Source: Atopococcus tabaci DSM 17538 | GTDB taxonomy: Bacteria; Bacillota; Bacilli; Lactobacillales; Carnobacteriaceae_A | Length of the DNA stretch: 64,000 nt | Assembly (NCBI RefSeq): GCF_000429585.1 | Contig: NZ_AUCD01000004.1 | Location: forward strand, 1 to 64,000 | Direction: 5' to 3' | Part shown: positions 63,911-64,000 of the stretch, one piece after another | Layout: every line of letters begins with the position of its first letter | How positions within the stretch are numbered: the stretch's first letter is position 1 | Program-made: the position numbers and the translations under genes | Notes under the pieces: generated by a model | Told to the model about the DNA's origin: nothing | The model's database searches: none | The model's input: the letters and a program-made list of their open reading frames with translations, nothing else

Positions 63911-64000
63911 CTACCTTCCGGAAGATCCAAACCCGCCAATCCGCTTTTGGACAGGAATCGTTTCGTCATCCACTGTCAAGTATTGCATGAAGATGCCTTG
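63911..64000 (-). CDS. dut: dUTP diphosphatase, C-terminal fragment (runs off window)
   Basis: Twenty-nine codons before the TAG at 63911 read QGIFMQYLTVDDETIPVQK and end RIGGFGSSGR. GGFGSSGR is the flexible glycine-rich motif V of trimeric dUTPases, which hydrolyse dUTP to dUMP. The remainder lies beyond the right edge. dut upstream of radA is a common order in Lactobacillales. The C-terminus looks intact. Confidence 0.85.
   Translation of the reverse strand, partial: QGIFMQYLTVDDETIPVQKRIGGFGSSGR

Noticed and set aside
1-64000. CRISPR arrays, rRNA or tRNA genes
   Set aside because: No regularly spaced repeats and no recognisable rRNA or cloverleaf sequences were found while reading the gaps.

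Overview
The window is a low-to-moderate-GC Firmicutes chromosome segment, most likely from the order Lactobacillales. The gene order radA-yacL-ispD-gltX-cysE-cysS-mrnC-rlmB-yacP ... sigH-rpmG-secE-nusG-rplK-rplA-rplJ-rplL ... rpoB-rpoC ... rpsL-rpsG-fusA-tuf-S10/spc/alpha operons-ecfA1-ecfA2-ecfT-truA-rplM-rpsI is the conserved ribosomal/RNA-polymerase block of the Bacillus/Lactobacillus group. PRD/EIIB-type regulators, a PyrR attenuator, a cysteine T-box and CcpA (cre) sites fit the same group. A Carnobacteriaceae-like member is a reasonable guess, but the sequence alone does not fix the genus.

Layout. 1-1455 is an IS256-type insertion sequence whose left end coincides with the first base of the window. 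1456-3182 is the AT-rich terminal part of an integrative element (cut-off gene, small ORF, excisionase-like gene, tyrosine integrase) abutting the 3' end of rpsI. 3183-35790 is almost entirely minus-strand housekeeping: rpsI-rplM, truA-ecfT-ecfA2-ecfA1, the alpha/spc/S10 operons, tuf, fusA-rpsG-rpsL and rpoC-rpoB. One plus-strand prepilin peptidase gene (comC-like) sits between rpsL and rpoC. 35834-46829 is an accessory and metabolic region: a ybxB/rsmC-type methyltransferase, fumarase, a PRD/EIIB-type regulator, a ChbG/YdjC deacetylase, an aspartase/fumarase-superfamily lyase, a PTS EIICB, NagA, a PyrR-controlled uracil permease and a LURP-one protein. 46984-64000 returns to housekeeping: L7/L12-L10, L1-L11, NusG, SecE, L33, SigH, an Eis-like acetyltransferase, Rae1/YacP, RlmB, Mini-III, CysS, CysE, GltX, IspD, a PIN/TRAM protein, RadA and the end of dUTPase.

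How the parts work together. The ribosomal operons show clear sigma-A promoters with 17-bp spacers upstream of rplM, infA, rpsJ, tuf, rpsL, rpoB, rplJ, rplK and rpmG. Several have long structured leaders (L13, L10, S10 and rpoB types). cysE-cysS is preceded by a T-box with a UGC (Cys) specifier, and the uracil permease by a PyrR-type attenuator.

The most interesting non-housekeeping unit is 36479-44597. An N-acetyl-amino-sugar gene set (NagA, PTS EIICB, ChbG-like deacetylase) is interleaved with a fumarase-superfamily lyase whose PurB motifs are altered. It is followed by a cre-controlled regulator and a class II fumarase. I infer, as a hypothesis only, uptake of an amino sugar conjugated to a C4-dicarboxylate, with fumarate released by the lyase and passed to fumarase. 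No rRNA or tRNA genes and no CRISPR arrays were seen.
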